64,000 nt of DNA. Origin: Triticum aestivum. Taxonomy: Eukaryota > Streptophyta > Magnoliopsida > Poales > Poaceae. Positions 1 through 9,203 of the stretch are shown one piece after another. Made by a program: the position numbers and the translations under genes. Numbering within the stretch: the stretch's first letter is position 1; each line of letters starts with the position of its first letter. The notes beneath the pieces are model-generated. The model saw only the letters and a list, made by a program, of their open reading frames with translations, was not told the origin of the DNA and did no database searches. The stretch covers positions 521,921,184 through 521,985,183 of the forward strand of contig NC_057795.1 in NCBI RefSeq assembly GCF_018294505.1. Reading direction: 5' to 3'.

Positions 1-253
1 ATGGATTGAGTTAGGGCAGATAAACTTTTCAATGTTTATTTTGTGCCAAACCCGGTGCACCATGACAAGCATTTTAGGCGGCAATTTTGCGTAAGCAGTG
101 GAGAGGCATGATCCTTGGTTCCAGCTGAGAAAAAATTGCAATTGGAGAAATCAGTGCAAGTGTTGTGATGAAGTGTGCCGCGATTGTTGGAGTGCTTGCA
201 TATGGGGTTGCGGCTCACTACATCGATGATTGAGATGGAGTTGCTTTTTTATG

Positions 254-2062
254 GCCCAATGACAAGCATTCGGTGGTGCCCTTTATGCGAAACCATTAGC
301 AGCCTGATGTGCTCGATTCATTTTGTATTTTCGTCGAATTTTTCTGGTGTTGTTTCACCATCATGCCATCATGCTTTACTCAAAAGGGGAGAGAATATAT
401 ACATACCTCATACGTGGTTGCCGTCTTGGAGAGTCTTGGTTTTCATCAGACAGATGTGGTGTGGTGGGCTAGCTGAGCTGATCTGATCTAGCATATCTGT
501 TGCATTGCAGCTTTCAGTCCATGACCGGAAGCACGAGTAAAAAATATGGAATATGGCCCCTGTTTTCTGCATTACACTTGTGCTATTCAACTGCTAATAT
601 TTTTGTCTTAAACTACTGTGTCAACATCTACCAATGGTATGCAAGCCTTAGTTCATTAGCTTAGCAGGTTTAAGTAGCAAGGAATTTTGGCCCACCGGCT
701 TTCGGTCTTTCTTTCATTTCATTATCCTTCGAGATCTCTCGCCCTTCCATGCTGAGCAATTGTTAATCTGAAAAGAAAAAGGAAATGTAGAAAGCTACTA
801 ATCCAATTCCAATGCGTGGAGCCTTATCGATCAGAATACCCTTGTTTACGCGCCATGTCTCCGTGTGTGCCTCCATGGCGACTCAGACATGCATGAGACA
901 GCCATTGATGGGAACAGAAAGCTCTGTGTGCCTCCATCCATTGTCTCCTTTCCTTTCAGTTCCACTTTGCTGCTCAACCAATGGTGTCCATGCTTGCTTC
1001 CCTGAGCTGCTTAGCTTTAAAGATGAGCATGATATCGGTATTATTATTTACTTAAAAGATGAGCATGGTATTGGTATTGGCTACATACTTATTTTTTGAA
1101 AAGAATTAGTGTTCTTCGCAATTTCTTTACGGCATCCCCGCACTCAAAGCGACGGAACAGGGTTGTTATTTTATCACCGAGTGGGATCCTGCTGATCTGA
1201 TTTAATGCAGCTAAGATGGTGACAAGCATATGCAGTGCTCTTTACGCGGCATCATTAGCAGCCTGATGTGCTGCCGATTTGCATTTATTTAACTATTCTG
1301 GTCTAGTTTCAGCATCATGTGTTGCTTAAGCCAAGCGTAGAGAATATATACCCACCATGCCTTGCAGTCTTGAGGAAGACTTGGTTTTTATCTGGCAGCT
1401 GTGATGTTGGCTAGCTGATCTTGTCTGTTGGATTGCAGCTTAGCACGAGTAAAATATGCCAATCTGGTCCCTGTTTTCTGCATTACACTTGTGCTATTCA
1501 ACTATACTATCTATAAAAACTACGTTTAATAGTATCTAACAATGGTATGAAAGCACTTAGTTCATCAGCTGAACCGGTTTAAGTAGTAAACAGCTTTGGC
1601 CCACTACCTTACTGTTCTTATTTATTTCATTACCCTATGTTGAGCAATTGTTAACTTCAAAAGAAAGTTGGCCCACTAACTTCAAAATTTTCTTTCATTT
1701 CATTATCCTTCTATAGTTCTATGTTGGGCAATAGTTAAAATACTCAACAAAATTGCTGAGCAGTTAACTACATTGCCCATGTTGCCTCTCAAGGAACAAT
1801 GGAAACAAGAGTGGCCCTCGCATACAAGCGTTCATGTGGAAAGGTGCTAATCCACTTCCAATGCGTGGAGCCGCCGTATCAATCAGCATGCCCTTGTTTA
1901 CGCGCCATGTTTCCCTGCATGCCTACCATGGCGGCTCGGACATGGACGAGACAGCCATTGATGGAAACAAAAAGCTCTGCGTGCCTCATGCTTGTTAATT
2001 TCCTTGATTAGTTGATTGTGCTTAGCTTTAACGACGTGCATGGTGTTGGTATTGGCAACCAC
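254..2062. repeat. Imperfect tandem duplication, two copies of about 0.8-0.9 kb
   Basis: Two diverged copies lie head to tail at about 254-1080 and 1213-2062, offset by roughly 960 bp. Anchors that match in order include ATTAGCAGCCTGATGTGCT (298 and 1255), GAGAATATATAC, CTGTTTTCTGCATTACACTT (561 and 1471), CCAATGCGTGGAGCC (about 809 and 1858) and TTACGCGCCATGT. Copy 2 has an extra partial internal duplication near 1660-1700. Neither copy holds a convincing ORF. The function is unknown; it could be an untranslated or intronic part of something starting outside the window, or an unlisted transposon. Confidence 0.7.
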
Positions 2063-2483
2063 TAATACATATACTGATGTAGTCAGTGGGATTAAATCCA
2101 GCCCTTTGTAGGTTGCAATTTTTGTGTGTCGGCCACTGGAGCTCGGCCTCTCCTTGAAACAAGATACTCTGCTCTCGTAGTGTATTTTTTTGCTTTCGCG
2201 CACATGCATGCATGGTGTATACTTATGTACGTATGATCCACCGTGGCCTAGATCCAGATTAACTAATGGCATGAAATCAAAGTGTCAGAGAGGAATCAGG
2301 CTTCACTTGGCTCTGCCTATGATGCTCTTGTCAGGTTGCATGATGGTGGATTGATGGTGGTATATTCATGCGTTGCTAGTAGTAGTAGTAGTATCTTTGG
2401 TCGTACCTTCAAATGATTCTGTGAAGAGCGCGCGATCTTTGCTTTGGCCTGTCGTATCTTCGTGCCACGGCGCTGAGATGAAT
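2063..2483. other. Intergenic, nothing recognised
   Basis: No coding region with a plausible product and no known repeat end is visible here. A short GTAGTAGTAGTAGTA run sits near 2380-2395. The Harbinger target duplication begins at 2484. Confidence 0.5.
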
Positions 2484-2852
2484 TTAGGCCAACTCCACCG
2501 CGCGACCCCAAACGGACGTCCGTTTTGTCCGGTTTCTGTCTGTTTGGGTATGGATTTGGGGTCGTGTCCGGGCCTGTCCTGGAATGCGGTGGCCGTGCAC
2601 CCAGCGCGCGGCCGCATCCATTTGCCCCATCCTGTCCGCCAGGGCCAAAAATGCCCTAATTTGCATCAAAACTAGTTTCCAACCCAAATATTTGTCTGAA
2701 AATTAAAATAGTTTTACAACCCAATTGAAATTGTCTTTAATAAAATAGTTTTACAATCAAATCGAAATTGTCTTGACTGAACATAAAGTAGTTTTACATC
2801 TATTGGTTGCCAATGTGATCCCAGACGTGCTCAACCAAGTCATTTTGAAGAT

Positions 2853-4070
2853 TCAAATGAGTGTGCCAATCACGCATCTCACGGTGGATTGGGCAAACTG
2901 TTCAAATGTGGCCGGGTCTTGGTGCAGGGGCTCAATATTTTCACCTTGATACTCAAATCCTTTGTCGAAGATACTCTCATCACGCTCGTCCTCGACGATC
3001 ATGTTGTGCATGATCACACAAGCAGTCATCACCTCCCAAAGCTTCATTTCATCCCATGACAGTGAAGGGTTTCGAACGATACCCCACCGGGATTGAAGCA
3101 CACCAAAAACACGTTCCACATCCTTTCTAACACTCTCTTGCATTTGGGCAAATCTCTTTCTTTTCTCACATTGGGGTTTCGAGATTGCCTTCACAAAAGT
3201 TGACCACTGAGGATATATACCATCTGCTAGATAGTATCCCTTGTTGTAATGGTGGCCGTTGATCTCAAAGTTGACAGGTGGGGAGTGGCCTTCTGCAAGC
3301 CTCGCGAAGATTGGAGAACGCTGCAGCACGTTGATATCATTGTGAGAACCTGCCATGTCGAAGAAAGAATGCCATACCCAAAGATCTTGCGATGCCACCG
3401 CTTCTAATATGACAGTGCACCCGTTAACATGCCCCTTGTACTGGCCCTGCCAAGCAAATGGACAGTTCTTCCACTCCCAATGCATACAATCTATGCTGCC
3501 AAGCATGCCTGGAAAGCCTCTAGCTGCGTTGGTCGCCAACAATCTCTTTGTATCAGCGGCAATTGGCTGCCTCAAGTACTCTGGGCCAAACATCTCGATC
3601 ACAGCCTGGCAAAACTTGTACATTGACATCAGACATGTTGTCTCACTCATACGCACATACTCATCCACCAGATCGCCTGGAATTCCATATGCAAGCATGC
3701 GGATGGCCGCGGTGCATTTCTGGTAAGAGGAGAATCCAAACTTTCCAAGGGCATCCATCTTGCACTCGAAGTATGGGTCATGAGCAACCACTCCCTCTTG
3801 GATACGATTGAACACATGCCTTGCCATACGAAAACGGCGACGAAATTTATCCGGCTTGAAGAGTGGGGTGTTGGCAAAGTAATCGGCATAGAGCAAGGCG
3901 TGGCCTCTCTCCTTGTTGCGGTTCAGGTTGGGAGCACGGCCAGGGAGTGACCCCCTGTACCGAGGAAGCTGCCGTTGAATATGGTCGTGAACGACCAGTG
4001 CAGCCACCACAAGATCTTCATCATCCGACGACGAATCGTCCGATGAACAGAGGAAATGATGGAAGAAAAA
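2853..4070 (-). CDS. PIF/Harbinger transposase (DDE superfamily), start codon not found
   Basis: This would encode the nuclease that cuts and reinserts the surrounding element. The frame is open for about 400 codons from a TAG at 4071-4073 down to the stop at 2853. Counting from the GTG at 4010, the catalytic residues fit D174 (GSIDCMHW), D263 (YYLADGIYP) and E299 (DVERVFGVLQSRWG). The last two are 36 residues apart, as in this family. The conserved SHND block is at 222-225. The N-terminal acidic stretch (SSDDSSSDDEDL) matches the family but has no in-frame ATG; the first ATG is residue 62. Either an upstream exon supplies the start or the start is lost. Otherwise no frameshift or internal stop is visible. 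Confidence 0.85.
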   Translation of the reverse strand, partial: FFFHHFLCSSDDSSSDDEDLVVAALVVHDHIQRQLPRYRGSLPGRAPNLNRNKERGHALLYADYFANTPLFKPDKFRRRFRMARHVFNRIQEGVVAHDPYFECKMDALGKFGFSSYQKCTAAIRMLAYGIPGDLVDEYVRMSETTCLMSMYKFCQAVIEMFGPEYLRQPIAADTKRLLATNAARGFPGMLGSIDCMHWEWKNCPFAWQGQYKGHVNGCTVILEAVASQDLWVWHSFFDMAGSHNDINVLQRSPIFARLAEGHSPPVNFEINGHHYNKGYYLADGIYPQWSTFVKAISKPQCEKRKRFAQMQESVRKDVERVFGVLQSRWGIVRNPSLSWDEMKLWEVMTACVIMHNMIVEDERDESIFDKGFEYQGENIEPLHQDPATFEQFAQSTVRCVIGTLI

Positions 4071-4492
4071 CTAGTCTCCACTGTCCATACCTTTGTTGGC
4101 AAAAGGTCGAACACCTTGCGGTCGTGGTGGCGAAGAGGCCGCGATGATCACCTCGACGCAGCAGGGGTGGTTGCCGGCCGGCTACTGGCCGCTCTGGAGC
4201 TCTCGTCGGAATCTGCCTCGGCCGCCGTGGTACGTCGCCGGCACTCGTGTCCCCTCCGCCATCGGCAAGGACGGCGACGGCCAAACCTCCCCCGATAGAC
4301 GACCAAAACTACGGCGAAAGCGCGGGCGTGGTGGCGGCCATGTCGAGACGTGGTTTGGTATGGACGGCGGGGGGCTGCGCGGTGAGGAGGCGGCCGGAGA
4401 ATAGCGGCGGCACCGACGGCGGGGCGGGGCGGGGAGAGAGGGTGAAACGTTGGGAGCGGAGGGACTGCTAGTGTCCCCGACAGGCGGGCCAC

Positions 4493-4514
4493 GGGGGGGG
4501 GGGGGGGGGGGGGA
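4493..4514. repeat. 22-base poly-G run
   Basis: An uninterrupted run of 22 G lies inside the GC-rich 5' part of the Harbinger element. The length is unreliable in most sequencing data and could be an assembly artefact. It could form a G-quadruplex on the plus strand. Confidence 0.8.
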
Positions 4515-4712
4515 CAAGGGCGTGCGTTGCGGCCGTCCGCGCGCGTCCGTTTCACCCCAAACCGAGCCAACCTGCGTCGGGGATGGGTCGAAAACGGACG
4601 GAATCCGGACAATTGTCCGTTTGAGGCCGTGCGCTGGACCATCTCTTTTGTTCCTTTTACCCCAAACGGACGAAGCCGGACAGGATAGGGTCGCGCGGTG
4701 GAGTTGGCCTTA

Positions 4713-5187
4713 CAGTCTATAGTCTCTCAAGAAATGCAAGCGGTGGGGAATAATACGGAGGTCATTTTCACACTCGTAAGACTTCTTGGGAAGGATCGAC
4801 TGATACGTGCCGACTGCAAATATATACTATGATATGATCTCTCGATGAAATTGTGTGCTCGACTTTGTGATCTCTTCTCAGGTCTCATTCTCTCTTTTTT
4901 TTAAGCTGCAGCATATGCTTCTTGTCTTGCACTTGCACTAATTAGATGTTGTTTAGTGGTTACCATACTGCAAGACAAATTTAGTTAAGAGTCAGAGAAA
5001 GAATCTACTCGTACTGTACTCATGCCTGTACTAATCAGATGTGGTTTAGTAATTCAGAGTCAGTTGATTTGAGCAACACCATCGTGACACCAACACAAGT
5101 TTGAGTACCACAAAATTTCCAGAATGCATCATTTCATACACCATTGTACACATTCGACGTTCATGACAGCACCGACGGATCGGTCGA
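4713..5187. other. Spacer and probable 3' UTR of the MAKR-like gene
   Basis: No coding region is visible. The part next to 5188 is expected to be the 3' UTR of the minus-strand MAKR-like gene. Two similar short stretches (ACTAATTAGATGTTGTTTAG near 4938 and ACTAATCAGATGTGGTTTAG near 5030) form a weak repeat. Confidence 0.4.
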
Positions 5188-6294
5188 TCACACCCTGCAG
5201 ATCTCGATGAGCTCGTCGAGGCCCTCGGACTCCGCGGCGACCTTGGACGCCGCCGACGACGACAGGAACCGGAACCCGGCGTCGCTGGCGCTCTTCCGCA
5301 CCGAGGCCAGCTGCTGGGACTTCTTGCAGTAGGCGATGAGCCCCTGGATGGGGTTCTCCGCCTCCGAGCTCGCGCTGCTGCTCCTCCTCAGCGTCGGCGC
5401 CCCCGCCCCCGCGCCACCGTCGGAGTCGCTCGAGCACCGGACCGACGACGAGGTGGAGGACTTGGACGAGGAGGACGTCGAGGAGCACGACGAGGATGAC
5501 GGGGGCGCCGGCGTGGGGGACGTCTTGTTGGACGCCGAGTACCGGACGACGACGCTGGAGAAGGACCTCCGGTGCCCGGCGCGGCGGCCGCCGCCGCCGC
5601 TCTGCTCGGTGATGCACCTGTTGCTTCTGATGTGTCCGAACGGGTTCTTCCTCCACGCCCGGGGGTGGTGGCCATGTCCGTAGCCATGGCCGGAGAGATC
5701 CTTTCCACCCAAACCGTGCTTGTCGTCGCCGCCGGTTCCGGCTTGCTTCCCGGCGAACATGGTCTTGAGGTAAGCCTTGGAGGCCTTGAGCTGGCGGCCG
5801 AGGTTGAGCTGCCTGACGAACCGGAGCCTCCTGGACCAGGGCTTCTTCTCGCCGCCGGCCGCCGACGCGGCGTCGTCGTCGTCGGCGAGAGCCATGCCGG
5901 CCGCGTACTCCCGGAAGAACTCCTCCACGTTGAGCTCCCCGCTGACAAAGCACGAGTTGGCCGGCGAGACGCCGCGGGAGCGCTCGCACGGCGTGGCGGG
6001 GGCGGTGCTGACGGCGAGGCCGCCGAGACGCGGCCCGGCCCTGGCCCGGACGCCGTCGAGGAGGAGCTCCTCGACCATCTGGACGCGCGGCGGCATGTGC
6101 AGCGGCAGCAGCTTGCCCTTGTAGAAGAGCTCGTCGGCCGGGGACGCGAGCGGCGGCTGGCCCGACCTGTCCAGCGGCGCGGACATGTGGAAGTGGAACT
6201 CGAACTCCCTCCCCGCCGCGGGGCTCAGGTCCATGTTGATGTACTCCTCCTCCAGCCCGTCCCCATAGACCTCCTCCCCTCGCCTGCTCGCCAT
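5188..6294 (-). CDS. Membrane-associated kinase regulator (MAKR/BKI1-like)
   Basis: MAKR proteins are plasma-membrane adaptors that tune receptor kinases such as BRI1. The 368-residue ORF is uninterrupted, starts at an ATG (6292-6294) and ends in TGA. Family blocks in order are EEEYINMDL (15-23), FEFHFHMSAP (31-40), and DELFYKGKLLPLHMPPR (54-70). A basic stretch of the membrane-hook type follows (about 150-180, KKPWSRRLRFVRQLNLG). A long Ser-rich linker then leads to a C-terminal PIQGLIAYCKKSQQL segment (315-329) that in relatives contacts the kinase. It is a single exon and very GC-rich, as is common in grasses. The position and motifs favour the MAKR2-5 branch over BKI1 itself, but I cannot assign a member. 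Larger antisense and other-frame ORFs here are shadows of its GC bias. Confidence 0.88.
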   Translation of the reverse strand: MASRRGEEVYGDGLEEEYINMDLSPAAGREFEFHFHMSAPLDRSGQPPLASPADELFYKGKLLPLHMPPRVQMVEELLLDGVRARAGPRLGGLAVSTAPATPCERSRGVSPANSCFVSGELNVEEFFREYAAGMALADDDDAASAAGGEKKPWSRRLRFVRQLNLGRQLKASKAYLKTMFAGKQAGTGGDDKHGLGGKDLSGHGYGHGHHPRAWRKNPFGHIRSNRCITEQSGGGGRRAGHRRSFSSVVVRYSASNKTSPTPAPPSSSSCSSTSSSSKSSTSSSVRCSSDSDGGAGAGAPTLRRSSSASSEAENPIQGLIAYCKKSQQLASVRKSASDAGFRFLSSSAASKVAAESEGLDELIEICRV

Positions 6295-6406
6295 CGTCAG
6301 CCCTCGCCTGGTAAGCTCTGTGGTCGCTGTGCCTCACTCGCTCCGCTGCTCTCGACACTGGCTGGGACGGGCAGAAATGGCAGTGGCATCCATGGGTGGG
6401 GGCGCT

Positions 6407-6412
6407 CTTATA
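6407..6412 (-). promoter_or_regulatory. Possible TATA box of the MAKR-like gene
   Basis: The minus strand reads GGTATAAGAG, 113 bp upstream of the ATG. That spacing would give a 5' UTR of about 80 nt. It is supported only by the motif and its position. Confidence 0.4.
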
Positions 6413-8760
6413 CCGAAGACGGACCCGAGCTTTGCCCGCCCTGGTTGTGGGGGCTACCTACCCAGCAAACTAAACTAGCATTGCTGGTCCGTCCGCATGA
6501 TCCGAGTCTTGTTTGCATCCTGCACGTACGTCCCCTGGTGCTTTGTTTGCTCACTGTCTGCGTGCTCGGTCTCTGGCTTTATCCGTGTCGTGCTGCCCCC
6601 CTCCACGCATTGCATTGCTCTTTTCCCTTGCTCTTTTCCCTCGAGGGAAAATCGGCTTTGGCGGTCGGACAAGTACCGCCACTAGTGACTGATTACTCGA
6701 TTAGGACCGCTCTTTTCTTTTGCTTTCGCCCCCTCTCTCCGCTCCTCCACGCTTCTCTTCTTTACATGCATGGCTATCGGGCTATCTAGCCGTCTCGTGC
6801 CATTCGATTTGACGGTAAAAATACTGCCCCTACATACTGTTGTATTCTGAGTGTTGATGATGATGATTACGGCATGGGTACTGGTGCAAATCACAATGCG
6901 AGGTCAGTCATTGCGAGGCAATTAGGAGCGCATGCATACATCTCTAGTTCCAACCAGACCAGTGGAGTGCGGCTGATTTAGCAGTATCTGCACTGGCCCG
7001 GAGACCGACCGGGCTGCTCTGTTCTGCTCGCTCCTCTCCTCGGGCGGCTGAATCAAGCTTATAAATCCGCTCAAAATCCTTGGCCGCTCCGGCCAAAACT
7101 TTCGAATTCGAATTCGAGGAGAGAAGCTCGGCTAGCTCACGCCCCCAGATCAATACAAAAACAATGCATGGATCGACTACGACACACGATGTAGTAGTAG
7201 TAGTAGTAGTACACTACAGTGATCAATTTTCTAGCTGCCGTGTGTGCTTGCGGGTAGTGGTACGTACGTGCGTGCATTTGTTTATTTATGCCGTCTCGAT
7301 CCCATCCCGATGTCAACCAGCCTGCCACTCACCCATCCATCGGTGGCGTGGCGTGTGCAGTGGCTGAGGGAGGGGCGTCGTGGCCGTCTGAATCAGAGGC
7401 GCAGTCAAAAGAAGGATCGTCTCAGACAGACAGAGGAGGCCCCGGCGGGCATGGGCCGGCTGCGTCGCTGCTGCTGTGCTTTTGCATGCCTGCGTCGCTG
7501 CGTCTGATCAGTGGCCTGCATGGAACTACGGATGGATGCTTCGGGGATCGTGCTCCTTGAAGAAGCGTGCGCGCGTGCGTGCGCGGGGGTGGCGGACCTG
7601 CCATCGCTGCCAAGCCAAGCAGCAGCTCCTTCTTTTCCTTCCTTGCTCAGCTTACGCGAAGGTGACATCCTGCAGAGCAACCTGACAAGCCGTGAATTTT
7701 GGCAAAGCACCGCTCTCCTACGCCTACTCCTGCTGCTCCACTGCTCCTACTAACCATGATAACAGTTAACAGCAAAAGTACAGTATAGATGCACATAATT
7801 TTTTCTCAAATTCTTTCATGAAACAAGGGGTTCTGTTAGCTTGTCTTTGCAAGGAAAAGGAAAGGCATTCACATTGTGGGCCGCCAACCAACCTCTTTAT
7901 TCTCCGCTACCACACTCCATTTCCATCTATACGAGCTAGTAGAGTATTCTACGAGCTAGTAGCGCACTAAGCAAAAGTCCATTGAATCGCTTAAAAAATC
8001 GCAACGTTAACATCGTCTGCCCAGCCCCAAAGTCTTAACTCAAGACTTTTGCACGCGTGCGAGAATGAGCATATGTGGTAGTAGCAGTAGTTGTTGGTTC
8101 GGTTTTGGTCACAGCCGCACGTTTCGTGTTGCGATCCCTGCACGGTACATTTTGTCGCGTGGAGTAGTCGCGTTTTTCTTGACCGTCTGCGTGGTGGTTT
8201 CCCGTCCGTGCGACCCGACCGGACAGTGCGGTTGCTTGGAGTTGGACAAGTAAACAGATGGGACTCGCCTGCTCTTGCGTGTTGCCAAAACGTTTACATC
8301 CTCCCCCCGTAAAAGGAGTGCAAAGGAAGGCGATCGCAGAGCTCGAGGTTAAAAAGCTTCTCTTTTCTGTTCCTCTCCGTCTCCGGCTACGGCAACTCGA
8401 CTCTGGGGCCCTTCCATCACCAAATGCAAGGAAAGAAAGAATCCCAGATTGTTCGGCTTTGGCTGTTGATGTCCTCGTGAAAACATTCGGAAGAAGTATG
8501 TGATGAGCTCTGGAGGTCAGCTGCTCTGCTCGGGCACGTCCACACCCCATCAGAGTTTCCAAAGAACCGCCCCGATGGTGCTAAAAGTTTTCTTCGCCGT
8601 TTGGCAATCGTCAGCAGGGTTACCACCACGAGACGAAAAAAAAGTTCCATACCATAATCTGAGTTGGTATCATCTCCATCCACAGGCCCAGCAGTCATGC
8701 ACATGCGACGTTTACAGAAAAATGCAGTCGTATTTATATCCCATATACAACAACATACAG
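6413..8760. other. Intergenic region upstream of MAKR and downstream of PAH
   Basis: No gene was recognised. The stretch holds a GTA/GTAGTA microsatellite (about 7190-7210), a TACGTACGTGCGTGC run near 7261 and several GC-rich ORFs without recognisable motifs. The MAKR promoter should occupy the left part. Confidence 0.4.
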
Positions 8761-9203
8761 CGTGATTGACAGTTTTCTGTTCCCGGTTGCTTTCCAGTGT
8801 ACCACAAGTAATCTAACTCACAGATAAGCTACAGCCTACAGCTACGGGAACAAGGAAAGCAACGCAGGCTAGCAGCTGCTGACAACAGATTACTAACAGG
8901 CTCGGCGGGCTACCTCGTTGCGAATTGAGATGCCGGCACAGCAGCGTTAAGTTTCAACGACGGCTATGACGATCAGATCACTACCTAAAAGATGAATGAT
9001 CGTGATAGAGCTGCGTCGGGGCAAGGAAAATCGAGCTTCTGCAACAACGGCGATCAAAACAGTCCATCTGGAAAACTCACCAGATGCTTTACAGGTTGGA
9101 CAGAATTCTGCTGTGGCGATTGAGAACTAGCGTGCACAAACTTGCCTATCATGCTGCCCGCAGACTCTACTTGCGTCTAACTGCTGTACTTGTCAAGACT
9201 ACT
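8761..9203 (-). other. Probable 3' UTR and downstream flank of PAH
   Basis: This is the sequence directly after the PAH stop codon on the minus strand. No ORF or repeat was recognised. The polyadenylation site cannot be placed by eye. Confidence 0.35.

Larger units (their letters stand above)
2487..4709 (-). mobile_element. PIF/Harbinger DNA transposon with TTA target duplication
   Basis: The left end reads GGCCAACTCCACCGCGCG and onward from 2487. The right end at about 4688-4709 is its exact reverse complement over 22 bp. TTA flanks both ends (2484-2486 and 4710-4712), the 3-bp target duplication typical of PIF/Harbinger. The subterminal sequence also mirrors (ACGGACGTCCGTTTTGTCCG on the left, CAATTGTCCGTTTGAGG and CAAACGGACGAAGCCGG on the right). 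The 2.2-kb interior holds a minus-strand DDE transposase. I see no second Myb-like ORF, which autonomous family members normally carry, so the element may depend on a partner elsewhere. Confidence 0.93.

Noticed and set aside
5129..6358. 409-codon minus-strand and 405-codon plus-strand ORFs over the MAKR-like gene
   Set aside because: They are other-frame shadows of a GC-rich coding region; only the 5188-6294 frame shows family motifs.
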